From Tricholoma matsutake (lineage: Eukaryota; Basidiomycota; Agaricomycetes; Agaricales; Tricholomataceae), in contig AP026545.1 in NCBI GenBank assembly GCA_026075535.2, forward strand, positions 10,416,001 through 10,480,000: DNA of 64,000 nucleotides. The letters run 5' to 3'. Shown one piece after another: positions 11,113-20,935 of this stretch; position 1 is the first letter of the stretch; each line of letters begins with the position of its first letter. A program made the position numbers and the translations under genes. The notes under the pieces are model-generated. The model was not told the DNA's origin and did not search any database. It worked only from the letters and a program-made list of their open reading frames with translations.

Positions 11113-14100
11113 TGAACCCTTATTGACTCTGGCTCCTCCCACTGCTTCCTTGACTCCTCTTTCATGTTAAATAACCAACTCAGCATGGAATCCATTAACC
11201 CGATTGGTTTACGACTCTTTGATGGATCTTGCAACTCCACCATAACTCAGGTCATCAAACTTCTGGTCACCTTCCCTGCCGGTGAAGTGTTCAATTTGTC
11301 ATTTTATGTAACCTTGCTCGACTCTTCCTGTTCTGCCATACTCGGTCATAACTGGCTGAAGCAATACAATCCATTGATTGACTGGTCTTCAAGCCAACTT
11401 GCTTTCTGCTCTGCAGATCATAGAGGTCCAGCACCCCTGATGTCACCTTTGTCCCCGAATCTTTGGGTAGAAATACTTGACTCTTCCGCATTTTCTGAAA
11501 CCCCCATTCCTCCTAAATTTACACCCCCCGACATCTCCTTCATCAACGCTTCTGCTTATGCGCATGCTAGCAAACCTCCTGGGGCAGTAGCTTTTCAGAT
11601 GACCTTTGCTCCAGAAGGGTTATCTGCCCGCTCCACCCAATCTGCTAACTCATCTGACCTCTCCGATATTCTGCCTGAGTATCACAAATTTGCTGATGTC
11701 TTTAATAAGACTAAAGCGGATACCCTTCCTCCGCATTGGTCTTACGACCTCAAGATAGAGACAGAAGACAATACTCCTCCGCCTCCGGGCCGCATGTATT
11801 CTCTCTCCCCCTCTGAATTAGAAGCCTTACAAGTCTTTATTGATGAAAATGTCTGCTCAGGTTTCATCCACCCATCCAAGTCTCCACATGGTGCTCCGAT
11901 TCTCTTTGTCAAGAAGAAGGACGGTAGTCTCCAACTTTGTGTTGACTACCAAGGACTTAACTGTCTTACGAAGAAAGACCACTACCCACTTCCTCTCATT
12001 TCTGACCTACTTGACTCTCCCCGCAAAGCCCGCTTATTCACCAAGATAGACTTGCAGCATGCTTATCACCTAGTCTGCATTGCTGATGGTGATGAGTGGA
12101 AAACTACTTTCCGCACCCGCTATGGATCCTTCGAGTGGTTGGTGGTTCCCTTTGGACTCACTAATGCACCCGCAGCTTTCCAGCGGTTTATGAATGACAT
12201 CTTCAGTGACATGCTGGATGTTTGTGTCATTGTATACCTCGACAACATCCTAATTTATTCTGATGACAAGTCCCAGCATGGGGCTCACGTCAAAGAAGTC
12301 CTCCACCATCTCCGTAAAAATGGAATTTACGCTTCTCCACAGAAATGTGAGTTCCACAAAGACACCATCAAATATTTAGGTTTCATCCTTTCACCAGATG
12401 GACTGTGGATGTCCGAGGATAAAGTCAAAACTGTGCTTGACTGGCCCGAGCCTAGGAAAGTTAAGGATATTCAATCCTTCTTAGGCTTTTGCAACTTTTA
12501 CTGCTGCTTCATTAACGGCTATTCAGACATTGTCATCCGACTCACCCGCTTGACGCAGAAATCCACACCCTGGGACTTCAACAAGAACAACACTTTTGAA
12601 AAGCTCAAACAAGAATTCACCCATGCCCCTGTCTTAATGCAATGGGTACCTGACTCACAGATGGTACTTGAAACCGACGCTTCCAACTATGCTTTAGTGG
12701 CTATCCTTTCGGTTTACACTGTGGATGGAGAAATCCATCCGGTCGCTTTTCATTCCCGCTCCTTCAATCCCGCTGAACTAAATTACGACACCCATGATAA
12801 GGAACTCTTGGCCATTTTTGAAGCCTTCAAACACTGGCAGCAGTATTTTGAGGGTTCTGCAAACCCAGTTGATGTGGTCACCAACCACAAAAATCTTGAG
12901 TACTTTAGCACTACCAAGTTGCTCACCCGCTGCCAGGCCCACTGGTCTGAGTACCTTTCCCAGTTCAATCTTGTCATCCGCTTCTGCCCCAGAAAATTAG
13001 GGGCCAAGCCAGACACACTCACTAGACGTTGGGATGTCTACCACAAAGGGGGAAATAGTGACTTTGCCTCCATAAACCCAACCAACTTCTGACCTGTATT
13101 CACACAGGAACAGCTCACCTCTTCCCTTCGCGCCACCTATTTCACCACACCCATCCTTCGACAAGCAGTAATCATGGATGTTGAGAAACTTCACCACAAC
13201 ATCCACACCTCCCTACCCCTTGACCCCTTATCATCTGCACATCTTCCGACACCTGTCAACCCCAACTGGACCATAGATGAGGCAGGTCTTATCTGCCACT
13301 TTGACCAGATTTATGTTCTGGATGTCATGGATCTTCGCCTCAAGGTCCTTCAGTACAAACATGATCACATCCTCTCTGGCCACTTCGGACAAAACAAAAC
13401 CCAGCAGCTTGTCCACCAGGAATATGTCTGGCCAAACCTCTGCACCTTTGTGCAGGAATTCTGCAAATCCTGTACCACCTGCAAACAATCCAAATCACCT
13501 TGACACAAGCCCTATGGGTTTCTAAAGCAACTTCCGGTTCTGGAACGACCTTGGAACTCCATCTCCATGGATTTCATTGAGCAACTACCTGACTCCAATG
13601 GTCACACCGCTATCTTGGTCATTGTTGACCGTCTCACCAAACAAGGCATATTCATCCCAACTGTCAATGAAATCACAGCCCAAGAACTAGCCAACCTGTT
13701 TGTCCTCCACATCTTCTCCAAGCATGGCATTCCATCACATGTCACTTGTGACCGGGGATCCGAGTTTGTCTCCCATTTCTTCCGCTCCCTTGGAAAAGTG
13801 CTTGACATGTGGATCCACTTCACTTCCGGTTATCACCCACAAGGTGATGGTCAGACAGAACGACTAAATCAGACCTTGGAGCAGTACCTCCGGATCTTCT
13901 GCAACTATCAGCAGGATGACTGGTCTCACCTCTTACCCTTGGGTGAATTTGCCTACAACAATGCTCCTTCTGCCTCTACAGGTGTATCCCCTTTCTTTGC
14001 CAACAAAGGCTATCACCCAAACATTTCCATCTTTCCATAATGTGACTTAGCTTCACAGCATGCCTGCAAGTTTGTCGTCAACTTAGACGACCTTCATCAG

Positions 14101-14428
14101 GAGCTTCGGAAACAGCTTGCGGCCACTCAAGAGCATTATCAAGGTCCTGCAGACAAACATCGGGCACCCGCACCTGACTTCAACATTGGTGGCTCTGCCT
14201 ACATCACTGCAGAAAATATCCACACCACTCATCCTTCCAAGAAACTTTCCAAAAAGCACCATGGCCCCTTCAAAATCATCACCTGCCCGGGCACTCACTC
14301 AGTCACCCTGCAGCTCCCGGATCACATGCAGGCCATTCACCCTGTTTTCCATGTCTCTCAACTAGAGAAACACCCCAAACACAATCCCAAATTGAGTACA
14401 ACCCCCACCTCCTCCGATCACCATCGAC
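11113..14428 (+). pseudogene. Pol of Gypsy element 2: protease, RT, RNase H, integrase
   Basis: One frame is broken by stops. The protease LIDSGSSHCF is at about 11122-11151. RT spans about 11680-12400, with DLQHAYHLV and the catalytic box at 12235-12246 reading YLDN instead of YLDD. RNase H at 12660-13020 starts LETDASNYA and has VVTNHKNLEYF in place of VVTDHKN (Asn codon 12883-12885). The integrase zinc region is at 13350-13500 (KHDH... CKSCTTC). The integrase core at 13567-14040 keeps IVDRLTK, CDRGSEF and NQTLEQ. Stops occur at 11113, 13090, 13501 and 14038, and a frameshift lies before the chromodomain (about 14380). At 11113, 13090 and 13501 the TGA replaces an expected Arg. Several Arg positions are Cys, His or Gln. 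The 642-codon stretch at 11164-13092 is the longest open part. Confidence 0.95.
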
Positions 14429-14641
14429 GATGAGCTCAAATATGAGATTGCTGAAGTTCTTGACTCCCAAGTTGACAACCAACATCGCTGCAAGATTCTC
14501 TACCTCGTCCGATGGGAAGGTTACCAGGGAACTGATGAAGAGACCTCCTGGCTACCTGTTACAGAACTTGACCATGCCCAAGAACTCCTTGTGGATTTTC
14601 ACACCTGCTACCCACAGAAACCTGGACCATTACCCACTTAA
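14429..14641 (+). pseudogene. Chromodomain at the pol C-terminus of Gypsy element 2
   Basis: In a frame shifted relative to the integrase, the sequence encodes a YEIAEVLDSQVDN start, then YLVRWEGY, TSWLPVTEL and an ending helix with HTCYPQKPG before TAA at 14639-14641. The aromatic positions Tyr, Trp and the EETSW segment match chromodomains of fungal chromoviruses, which read histone methyl marks during integration. The Pro-rich linker just before it also reads in this frame, so the shift lies near 14380. The domain itself is uninterrupted. Confidence 0.88.
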
Positions 14642-14728
14642 AGACTATTCACGTTACTTATTCACTCAGTCTGAACTCAGAAACAAACTTTATTGAAAAA
14701 CAAAAAAATTTTGGATCTGACCGGATCC

Positions 14729-15709
14729 CTACACTACCTCCACTTCTCCCTCTCCATCTTCGTCACCCTCTCCCCCAACTTTGCCCTCTTCTCCACCCTC
14801 ATCCTTCTCTCCACCCTCCTCATCTCCACTCTCACTCTCCTCCTCGTCATCCACCCGCCTTTTCTCCAGATATCTCTGGAAGGCTGCCCAGTCATCTCCA
14901 GACTTGCAGATCCCACGTCTTTCCTGCTGGGACTCTCACACCGCCCGCTCCACCTCTTCGTCACCCTCATTGCTCTCCTCCCCAACACTTTCTTCCACCC
15001 ACTCTGGGTCCAAAGCATCCCGGATCTCCCCCATCAACTCCTGCACTGCAGTGGCCACCTCAGAGAATCCCTTCCTTATCAACTTCATCATTTGTTGCAT
15101 TACCTCCAGGTTTTCCCCGGTCGCCCCCATCGTTCTCACTGTTTTTGCTGCAGGGGCTTCCTGCCCCTCCCACACTACCTCCTTGCACTTATGTTTGATG
15201 CACGTGCAGTTGTTGCACATCCCCTCACACCCATCTTGAAACAAGCAATCTTCTGATATTTACATCTAGGCCACTTATCAGTAAAAGAAGACTGAGAAGG
15301 GAAACAAGTACACACCTTTTGCAGGGCAACGCGGCCTGCACCCGCACCAGACCCTCCGACTCCTCTGACCCCACTCGTGCCTTTGACTTGGCAATTTTCT
15401 TTTTCTTTGGGGACTTGCTCCCTCAGCCTCATCTTCCAAACCCGTGTCCGCAGCCACCCGCTTCTTCTCCACTTGTCTTCTGGCCACTGCCTCTTTTTTC
15501 CGCACCTCTGCCTGGCGTGCCTCCTCAGCCTTTGCAGCCTCCTCTGCTGCCTTTTGCTCCTCCTGTGCCTAGTGTTCCTCCTCCCTCGCCACTTCCTCTA
15601 GCTCCTTCATCTCCCTTTCCATCTGCTCCCTCAGTGCCCACTCCCTCTGTTCGTGTTGGGCCTTCATTGCGGCCATTTTGATCTGCGCGGAGACTGTTGG
15701 AGTGGACAT
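14729..15709 (-). pseudogene. Antisense ORF of Gypsy element 2, coiled coil plus Zn2Cys6-like cluster
   Basis: Reads against pol, with its ATG at 15709-15707, about 120 bases from the polypurine tract, and its TAG at 14731-14729, 88 bases beyond the end of the chromodomain ORF. N-terminal part: MSTPTVSAQIKMAAMK then a long Glu/Gln/Lys/Arg/Ala-rich heptad-like coiled coil, broken by one TAG at about 15571. A basic Ser/Lys/Arg linker follows (GASPQRKRKLPSQR). After a roughly 50-base GT-AG intron at about 15270-15320 lies a cysteine cluster with spacing C-x2-C-x6-C-x8-C-x2-C-x6-C if one missing base is allowed for. This is the spacing of fungal binuclear zinc clusters. Downstream come a helix with IRKGFSEVATAVQELMGE, a TGA at about 14938, and a very acidic tail. 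No function is known to me. A DNA-binding regulator or targeting factor is an inference. Confidence 0.72.
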
Positions 15710-15830
15710 TTCTGATAGGTGATGGGAGTAGGAAACAACATGAAAATTTTTCAACCAATTGCCACATTTGGAAATTCAACCAACTTCCTCATTCAGACTC
15801 AAACCCTCACATGCCTCGTAGGCTCGGCAC

Positions 15831-15844
15831 TAAGGGGGAAATAC
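15831..15844 (+). other. Polypurine tract of Gypsy element 2
   Basis: TAAGGGGGAAATAC directly precedes the 3' LTR and shares the TAAGGGGGA core with the tract of Gypsy element 1. Confidence 0.85.
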
Positions 15845-16549
15845 TGTCAAGAACCATTCCTTGCCTGATCACAACCCACATCCATCTGACCCTTTCCCAC
15901 ACATTGAACCTGACTTTTGTCTACACCTCCCAATTTTGTTCCCGGCCACCTTGCACTGCCCACACTGCTGTGCACCAGGCCGCCTTGTACAGCATCCACA
16001 GCTGCCTTCCCAAGGCTGCTGTCTCTATTGCAAATTTGACTACGGATTCCTGTGCGGCTCCCGCTAGATAATTTATCTACACAGTCAAGACACTGCCGTA
16101 GTCTTCGTTCCTGTTCCACATTATTCCAGACTACAGTATTTAAGCTTAGTTAGTTTTGCCTTGTATTCCCCAGTTTGTATATCAACATAGACTCAACTTT
16201 AATCTGCCAATCCAAACCTCCTTCTACTCCAACCTCAGTTCTCTAAGAATCTGAACTCCATTTGACTCGACCTCCAGTCTCCCTCTGAAGTTCTAACCTC
16301 ACCTGAACTTAACCTAAGTCCCTCTGTACTCCTTCCTGCATTTACCCACACTTTCCCACTCCTACCTCCAAACCTCCAACTTGAAATTAGGACACCAGAC
16401 GAGGTGAAGGGCGCAGCTTCTTACAAGCTGAAGCCAAGTCCTTTCCATTTCCCCTCCCACAGAATCTGCATGACCTGACAACCTTCCGTAAACAACACCT
16501 GCAGTGTCCGATCGGATTCCAATGAACCTTCTAGGATCAGTTCTTAACA
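15845..16549 (+). repeat. 3' LTR of Gypsy element 2 (705 bp)
   Basis: Matches the 5' LTR from TGTCAAGAAC to CTTAACA without a net length change. Differences are mostly C/T and G/A. It is followed at once by the right target duplication GTGTC (16550-16554). Confidence 0.92.
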
Positions 16550-17278
16550 GTGTCCAGATCCAGTTACCTTCTGTAAGACCCTCGGCATCACCTTCTGTAT
16601 GTTGCCTATGAGTAGACCATTCATGTCTGGGATTGCAGCTGCTAGCTTCTTGATCTTGTCTGTTCATACCACATGAGCGAACTCCTCTATGCCAAGTACT
16701 TTTATTTGCATACTGACCTCCTCCTCCATGATCTTTGTCCTTTCCAGTGCGGCTTGCTTCTCTTCCACTGTCTTCACTGTAGGCATCTTTTCAGGCCATC
16801 TCGCTTTGAACACAAGGAGCAGGTGCTCCCACATGTCCTTGTCAGTGGAGAGCAGGGCAGTCCACCACTGCTTTGTGATGGAGCCTGATCTAAGATGTAA
16901 TTCAAACACCCATAGTTTCTTTGCATTGGGGGTGTTTGGCTTCTGGAGGAACAGGATCTTAATGGCATTGATAAAGTCCTCAGGGGCCTCATCATCGTGT
17001 TCGTCATCTCCCCAGAACCGTTTGATGGCCTCTGTCATTACTTCTTTGTCTTCATCATCCGGGGGTGTAGGGATAGTTCATGCTGAGAACAGTGGTGTGG
17101 GGGGTGGTGCAACTGGTGAGGATTGGGGGTTGGTTGTGGTGGGGCTGATTGAGATAGTGCTGAATGTGATGAGGCTGATTGTGTTGGGTGTAGATGGGAG
17201 AATGAACAAGGATTCCGTCGAGGCTGGTGCTGTGGTTCTGGTTTTGGGCAGGAATCTGCCCTTTTTGTCTCGTTCCAT
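16550..17278 (-). pseudogene. 5' part of a retrotransposon gag interrupted by Gypsy element 2
   Basis: Starts at the ATG at 17278-17276 with MERDKKGRFLPKTR, the usual opening of a family of mushroom retroelement gag proteins. A Ser/Thr/Pro-rich stretch follows, with a TGA at about 17080, then the folded gag region: IKRFWGDDEHDDEAPEDFIN, SGSITKQWWTALLS, MWEHLLLVFKARWPEKMP and a helix ending IEEFAHVV. A TGA (about 16665) follows where Trp fits, then DKIKKLAAAIPDMNGLLIG and the sequence up to the insertion point. The frame resumes at 8832. This gene is older than Gypsy element 2. Confidence 0.85.
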
Positions 17279-17718
17279 GACCCTCATCAGCATTGTAAAT
17301 GTGTGGCCATTGCATGGTAAACAGATCAGAGTAAAATGAAATGGGTCTGGTCAGCAGATGCATGAGAATAGTTATATGAATTGACAGGCCAAATGTAGAC
17401 CAGTTTCTGAGGACCGAGACCAAATATGCTGTGATGCCGAGACCGAGTGGAGAACTGAGCTGAACTGAGGACACTGAGAGCCGAGCATAGATAGACGTTG
17501 AAATGAACAGTTGACAGGTGCCAAGAACAGTGTTCCAAGTGCAAATTGCCAAGTTGTCACCAGATGGAGCCAGCTAGACTCTCAGTGTTGCATCTGCTAC
17601 CAGACAAGACAACTTAGACAGGGCTTGCATCTACTACTAGACATGAGTTGCAGGAATGGACAGGCAAGGATGCATTCTCTATCTGCACATGCGCATCTCT
17701 GTCTACTAGATCATGTAA
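17279..17718. other. Spacer between two gag-like remnants
   Basis: No coding feature is supported. It may contain the 5' leader of the gag at 16550-17278. ORFs on the minus strand at 17055-17560 are alternative frames without motifs. Confidence 0.4.
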
Positions 17719-18202
17719 TCACTAAGGAAGTTGCCAGGCTCTGGCTCTGGCTCTGGACTCTGCTATAGACTGCACTGTGGGCTCTGCTGCAATGGTTACA
17801 GCATACCACTCCTTGGCTGGTGAGTCCAGTGTAAGATATAACCTGAATTGTGCTACTTTTTTGCAGTCATGTGTGACTTTTAATTCTTGCATAACCCACA
17901 GGAATCTTAGGAGGAGAACCTGGCCCTTGAATGTTGTCATCTGGTTCTCCATCAAACTCCTCGAGATTAGTCAGTTGCATAGGGCTTGGGCCATCAGGGG
18001 CAGGTAGCTTCTGGACAGGTGATGGTGGTGGCGCAGGGGGTAGTGCTGGGGAAGCGGCTGGTGATGGACTAGATTCGATAGAGGTAGTTAATGAGCTTTC
18101 AGATGTGGACCTGGACGTGGATGTGGGGGCTGTTGATGGGGTAGGTATTATAGTGTCTGCTCTGTTTTGTTTTAGGAATCACCCTCTGCCATCTTGTTCC
18201 AT
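17719..18202 (-). pseudogene. Second gag-like remnant
   Basis: On the minus strand the frame opens MEQDGRG, then TGA, then FLKQNRADTIIPTPST, so it has the same M-E-x-D-x-x-G-x-F start as the gag at 17278, with Arg replaced by a stop. A Ser/Thr/Pro-rich stretch with SPSPAASPALPPAPPPSP follows, then LTNLEEFDGEPDD. After a frame change the sequence continues with VLLLRFLWVMQELKVTHDCK and YLTLDSPAKEWY, as expected of a gag core. The sequence ends with ARARAWQLP and a stop. No zinc knuckle is seen. It may be a different element from the neighbouring gag or a duplicated 5' end. Confidence 0.6.
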
Positions 18203-18633
18203 GAAATTATAAAGGTTATTCTGCATGTATTCAGTGAGGCTGTAGTGAGGTGTTTGTTGTTACATGTTACTGGGAAATGAAGTGCACTAGGTCTGGTTCC
18301 ATGGTTTCATGGCTGCTGGTTCTGATACTGGTTCCAGGGTTCTGCTTTCAAGGTTGTGGTTCGAAGCATGCTCTCATCACCAAGATGGAGACATAGCAAG
18401 TCTCCTGTCCCTATCTATCGCAGAGACTGTCATGGTATCTCAATCCTGACTCTCTACATGCCGTGTGGCTGCTGACTACATGATCATGTGACTACCTGGA
18501 GTGGGTGCCCAAACACCCTACTCCACTAGGACATTCATGTAGCATTGTGCTCATTTTGCTTGCCCAGCAGATCCCTTGTGCCCTTCATCAGTTTCTCGAT
18601 CTTGAGGCTGGTGTGGATGACCATTGCCACAAA
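18203..18633. other. Region without a supported gene
   Basis: No ORF with a recognisable motif on either strand. Confidence 0.4.
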
Positions 18634-18722
18634 CAATAGTCATGTGATGGATGAACAATGATGAACAATAGTCACGTGATGGACAAACAATGACGAACAT
18701 TAGGCATGTGATGGACAAACAA
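18634..18722. repeat. Short tandem repeat, about three 32-bp units
   Basis: The unit reads approximately AACAATAGTCACGTGATGG followed by ACAAACAATGACG. Three diverged copies lie side by side. They contain CACGTG-like or CATGTG-like hexamers. Confidence 0.65.
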
Positions 18723-19017
18723 TTTCTATGAATGGGCAATATGTCTTATTTCCAGCACGTTTCTCATATATATACACTTTATTTTGACTTTAATACCATG
18801 TTGATTTATTTGGAAGTCACTCACTGTATTTATACTTGTTTTGATAAACAAAATGTGTTATACATATAAGTCAATCTTTGAATATTAATACAAGCAAAAC
18901 AAAAGACTCTTTTGTTTCATATCATGGCCAACCCACCAACACCTGTACAATAGAAGGCCACCAAGATTCAAAAATCATTCTCACTCACTTACACAGGCAC
19001 AGAAAACAAATCCACAG

Positions 19018-19949
19018 GTATAGCAGAGATTGTGACTTATCATTGCAGAAATCTCATGGAATCTTTCAGAATGGAAGTTCAGTGTGGGCTCATTTTTCCT
19101 AGTGAGCCATACAGGCCTTGATGGCCTTCCACTGGACAAAAGGACAAGAGGTAAATACTGGAAGGCATGCATTGTAGAAATTCGGAGTCCAAGGAGAAAA
19201 GGAAATCCCACCTCTAATGTGGTAAGCAGTAAAAAGGTCTAGAAGGTACCTGCTCACCTCATATTATTTCAGGAACACTATGTACAAGTGCAATGGTTTT
19301 ACTCCAAAGAAGACATTAAGCAGGTCAGGCCTAAGGGTATCGACGATTTAGACTGGTAATATATCATAGAGTTTAGCTCATGGGCATAAGATTCTACTAA
19401 TGTGGTTTCAGGTACTTGGAAAATGGAGCTGAACAAGAAGTTTATGCCTCAAACCATGAATCTATAATCAGCTCTGAAGGGATTGCAGGTGGGCTAGTTC
19501 TTTACCACATAACCATCTGGGCTGAAATACTTTTATAGCCTACCTACATAAGTGCAAAATTATAATATGCATCTTGACCACCCCCCAATTGTCACATATT
19601 TCTCCCGGTATGAGTTTTGAGATATAAAATAAATCCCTGGCTTATAATTGACATTACTTGGAAGATTTTTCTGGAACTACAAGGATTGGTGTCTTCAAGT
19701 ATGTTGTTTCTGTAAAATTTTGACTACTTACATTCACTGAAGGGTATGAAAGGGGTCATCAAACCATTGCAATCTAGATACATGCATGGCCCTGTGGAAC
19801 CCTGATATAGAAGAGCAGAGATTTTGTTGGGAATGCAAAAGTTGGTTCCACACCACATGTCTCCCTAATGATCACATCACCACACAATCAGAACATCTGG
19901 AAACCATATTCACAAAGAATTCTGATGTTTCAAGATCTATCCTTCAGAT
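19018..19949 (+). pseudogene. BAH - PHD finger protein remnant, copy 1
   Basis: Several short exons can be read. Exon about 19100-19218 has HTGLDGLPLDKRTRGKYW and CIVEIRSPRRKGNPTSNV. Then, after a GT-AG intron, comes EHYVQVQWFYSKEDIKQV (from about 19273), and after another, YLENGAEQEVYASNHESI (about 19411-19490); these three match the core of BAH domains. At about 19758-19860 the frame gives CNLDTCMALWNPD, then FCWECKSWFHTTCLPND, a partial C4HC3 PHD finger. BAH and PHD modules bind nucleosomes and histone tails, so the protein is chromatin-related. The 930-bp block recurs at 44609-45540. The copy ends where a transposase fragment on the other strand begins, so the 3' part is lost. Confidence 0.6.
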
Positions 19950-19960
19950 TGCCTTCCAAC

Positions 19961-20383
19961 CTACTGCCAGGGGAGGATGTCTTCACTACATAGAGCTGGA
20001 AGTGTTTGTGTAGCTGTAGGTGCTGAGGATGATTCAGACAGGCTTGAACCAGTGGTAAATGAGGAAGATGGTGAGGGAGACATAGGTGGTGTTGTATGTT
20101 GCATTGACATCATGATGGCAGCCTCATATTTATCAGTTTCCTGAAAAAGACCTTCCAACTCTTCAGCAGAGTCTGATACATCCTCTTCAGTCAATTTCTC
20201 ATCAAGCTCTATTTCTTTAATCTTCTGGCTTTCATCCTCATCTTGTCCAATTCTCCAGAGTGAGTGAAGATAATGCTGTAAAATACCCTCGAGCCAGTTG
20301 TGCATAAAACCTAGAACAACATGTTTGACTGGGTCCTGTTGAGATTCACACCATGATGATATGAACTGACACATTTGATGCAT
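19961..20383 (-). pseudogene. DNA transposase fragment (Tnp2/Plavaka-like)
   Basis: An open frame of 140 codons: CESQQDPVKHVVLGFMHNWL, then EGILQHYLHSLWRIG, an acidic helix, and a Ser/Pro/Thr-rich tail. The D-x-x-MHN-x-x-EG-x-x-QHH pattern is what I associate with the region around a catalytic Asp in basidiomycete Tnp2/Plavaka-like (CACTA superfamily) transposases; this is from memory of the family and not verified by search. Only this middle portion is present. It interrupts the BAH-PHD block at its right end. Confidence 0.5.
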
Positions 20384-20935
20384 GTTCTATTCTTGGTGTA
20401 TCCCTTTGATGCACAAGACAAATGTGGTATGTGATAGGCTGAGATCAGCTTCTGTGATGCATGTGCTATTATTAGCACTTCCCTTTGATGCATTCACACA
20501 AACGCATCAAAGATACCTTTTCTCTCGTCTCAGTTTGTCCACAAGGCAAGGATGCTCTTGGACAAAATGGTATGGGAAAATATGTTGTCTAATCCAGACC
20601 CCTGGATGGCTGCAAACATTGTTGATAATGAGGAGGACAAGAGTTCTCTGTGGTGGGAGTACATGTACATGGTGTATGTGCACGATGTTGACAAAAATAA
20701 CAAGGATACTGAGCAGCTGGTAGTGACCAATCAGGATGTTTATACATGTCCTAAGTGTGGGCCCCTTGCTTCATTGTAATAAATAATGGAAGATTATTCT
20801 ATCCTTTCTGACAGAATAAAATGAAAAGACTCTGGGATTACACAATTTAGGAAAAATTGCAAACAGAGATAAATGATCACATCTAAAAGAACATTGAAAC
20901 TCAGTCTCATTTTTATCCATGACATGACAGTACCA
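20384..20935 (+). other. Unassigned stretch with a small ORF (20552-20779)
   Basis: The ORF at 20552-20779 encodes MLLDKMVWENMLSNPDPWMA and ends DVYTCPKCGPLASL, with one CPKC pair. I do not recognise it; it could be part of a chromatin protein upstream or of the sirtuin gene. Two similar 40-bp stretches (around 20376 and 20456) containing ATGCATG and CCCTTTGATGCA form a loose tandem. Confidence 0.35.

Larger units (their letters stand above)
8833..16549 (+). mobile_element. Complete Ty3/Gypsy chromovirus-type retrotransposon, inactive
   Basis: A 7717-bp unit with 705-bp LTRs at both ends, gag, protease, reverse transcriptase, RNase H, integrase and a C-terminal chromodomain in that order on the plus strand, plus an antisense ORF between the chromodomain and the polypurine tract. 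It sits inside an older minus-strand gag gene with GTGTC on both sides. The LTRs begin TGTCAAGAAC and end TTAACA, and are clearly alike with scattered transitions. Gag is frameshifted, pol has several stops, and two catalytic Asp codons are Asn, so it cannot move on its own. The chromodomain in known chromoviruses steers integration to marked chromatin. Confidence 0.95.

Noticed and set aside
14693..15256. Plus-strand ORFs of 187 and 152 codons after the chromodomain
   Set aside because: They are complements of the antisense coiled-coil/acidic ORF, and their Ser/Leu/Pro-rich content results from that.
16689..17339. Plus-strand ORF of 216 codons
   Set aside because: It is the shadow of the minus-strand gag, which has recognisable conserved segments; the plus frame shows none.
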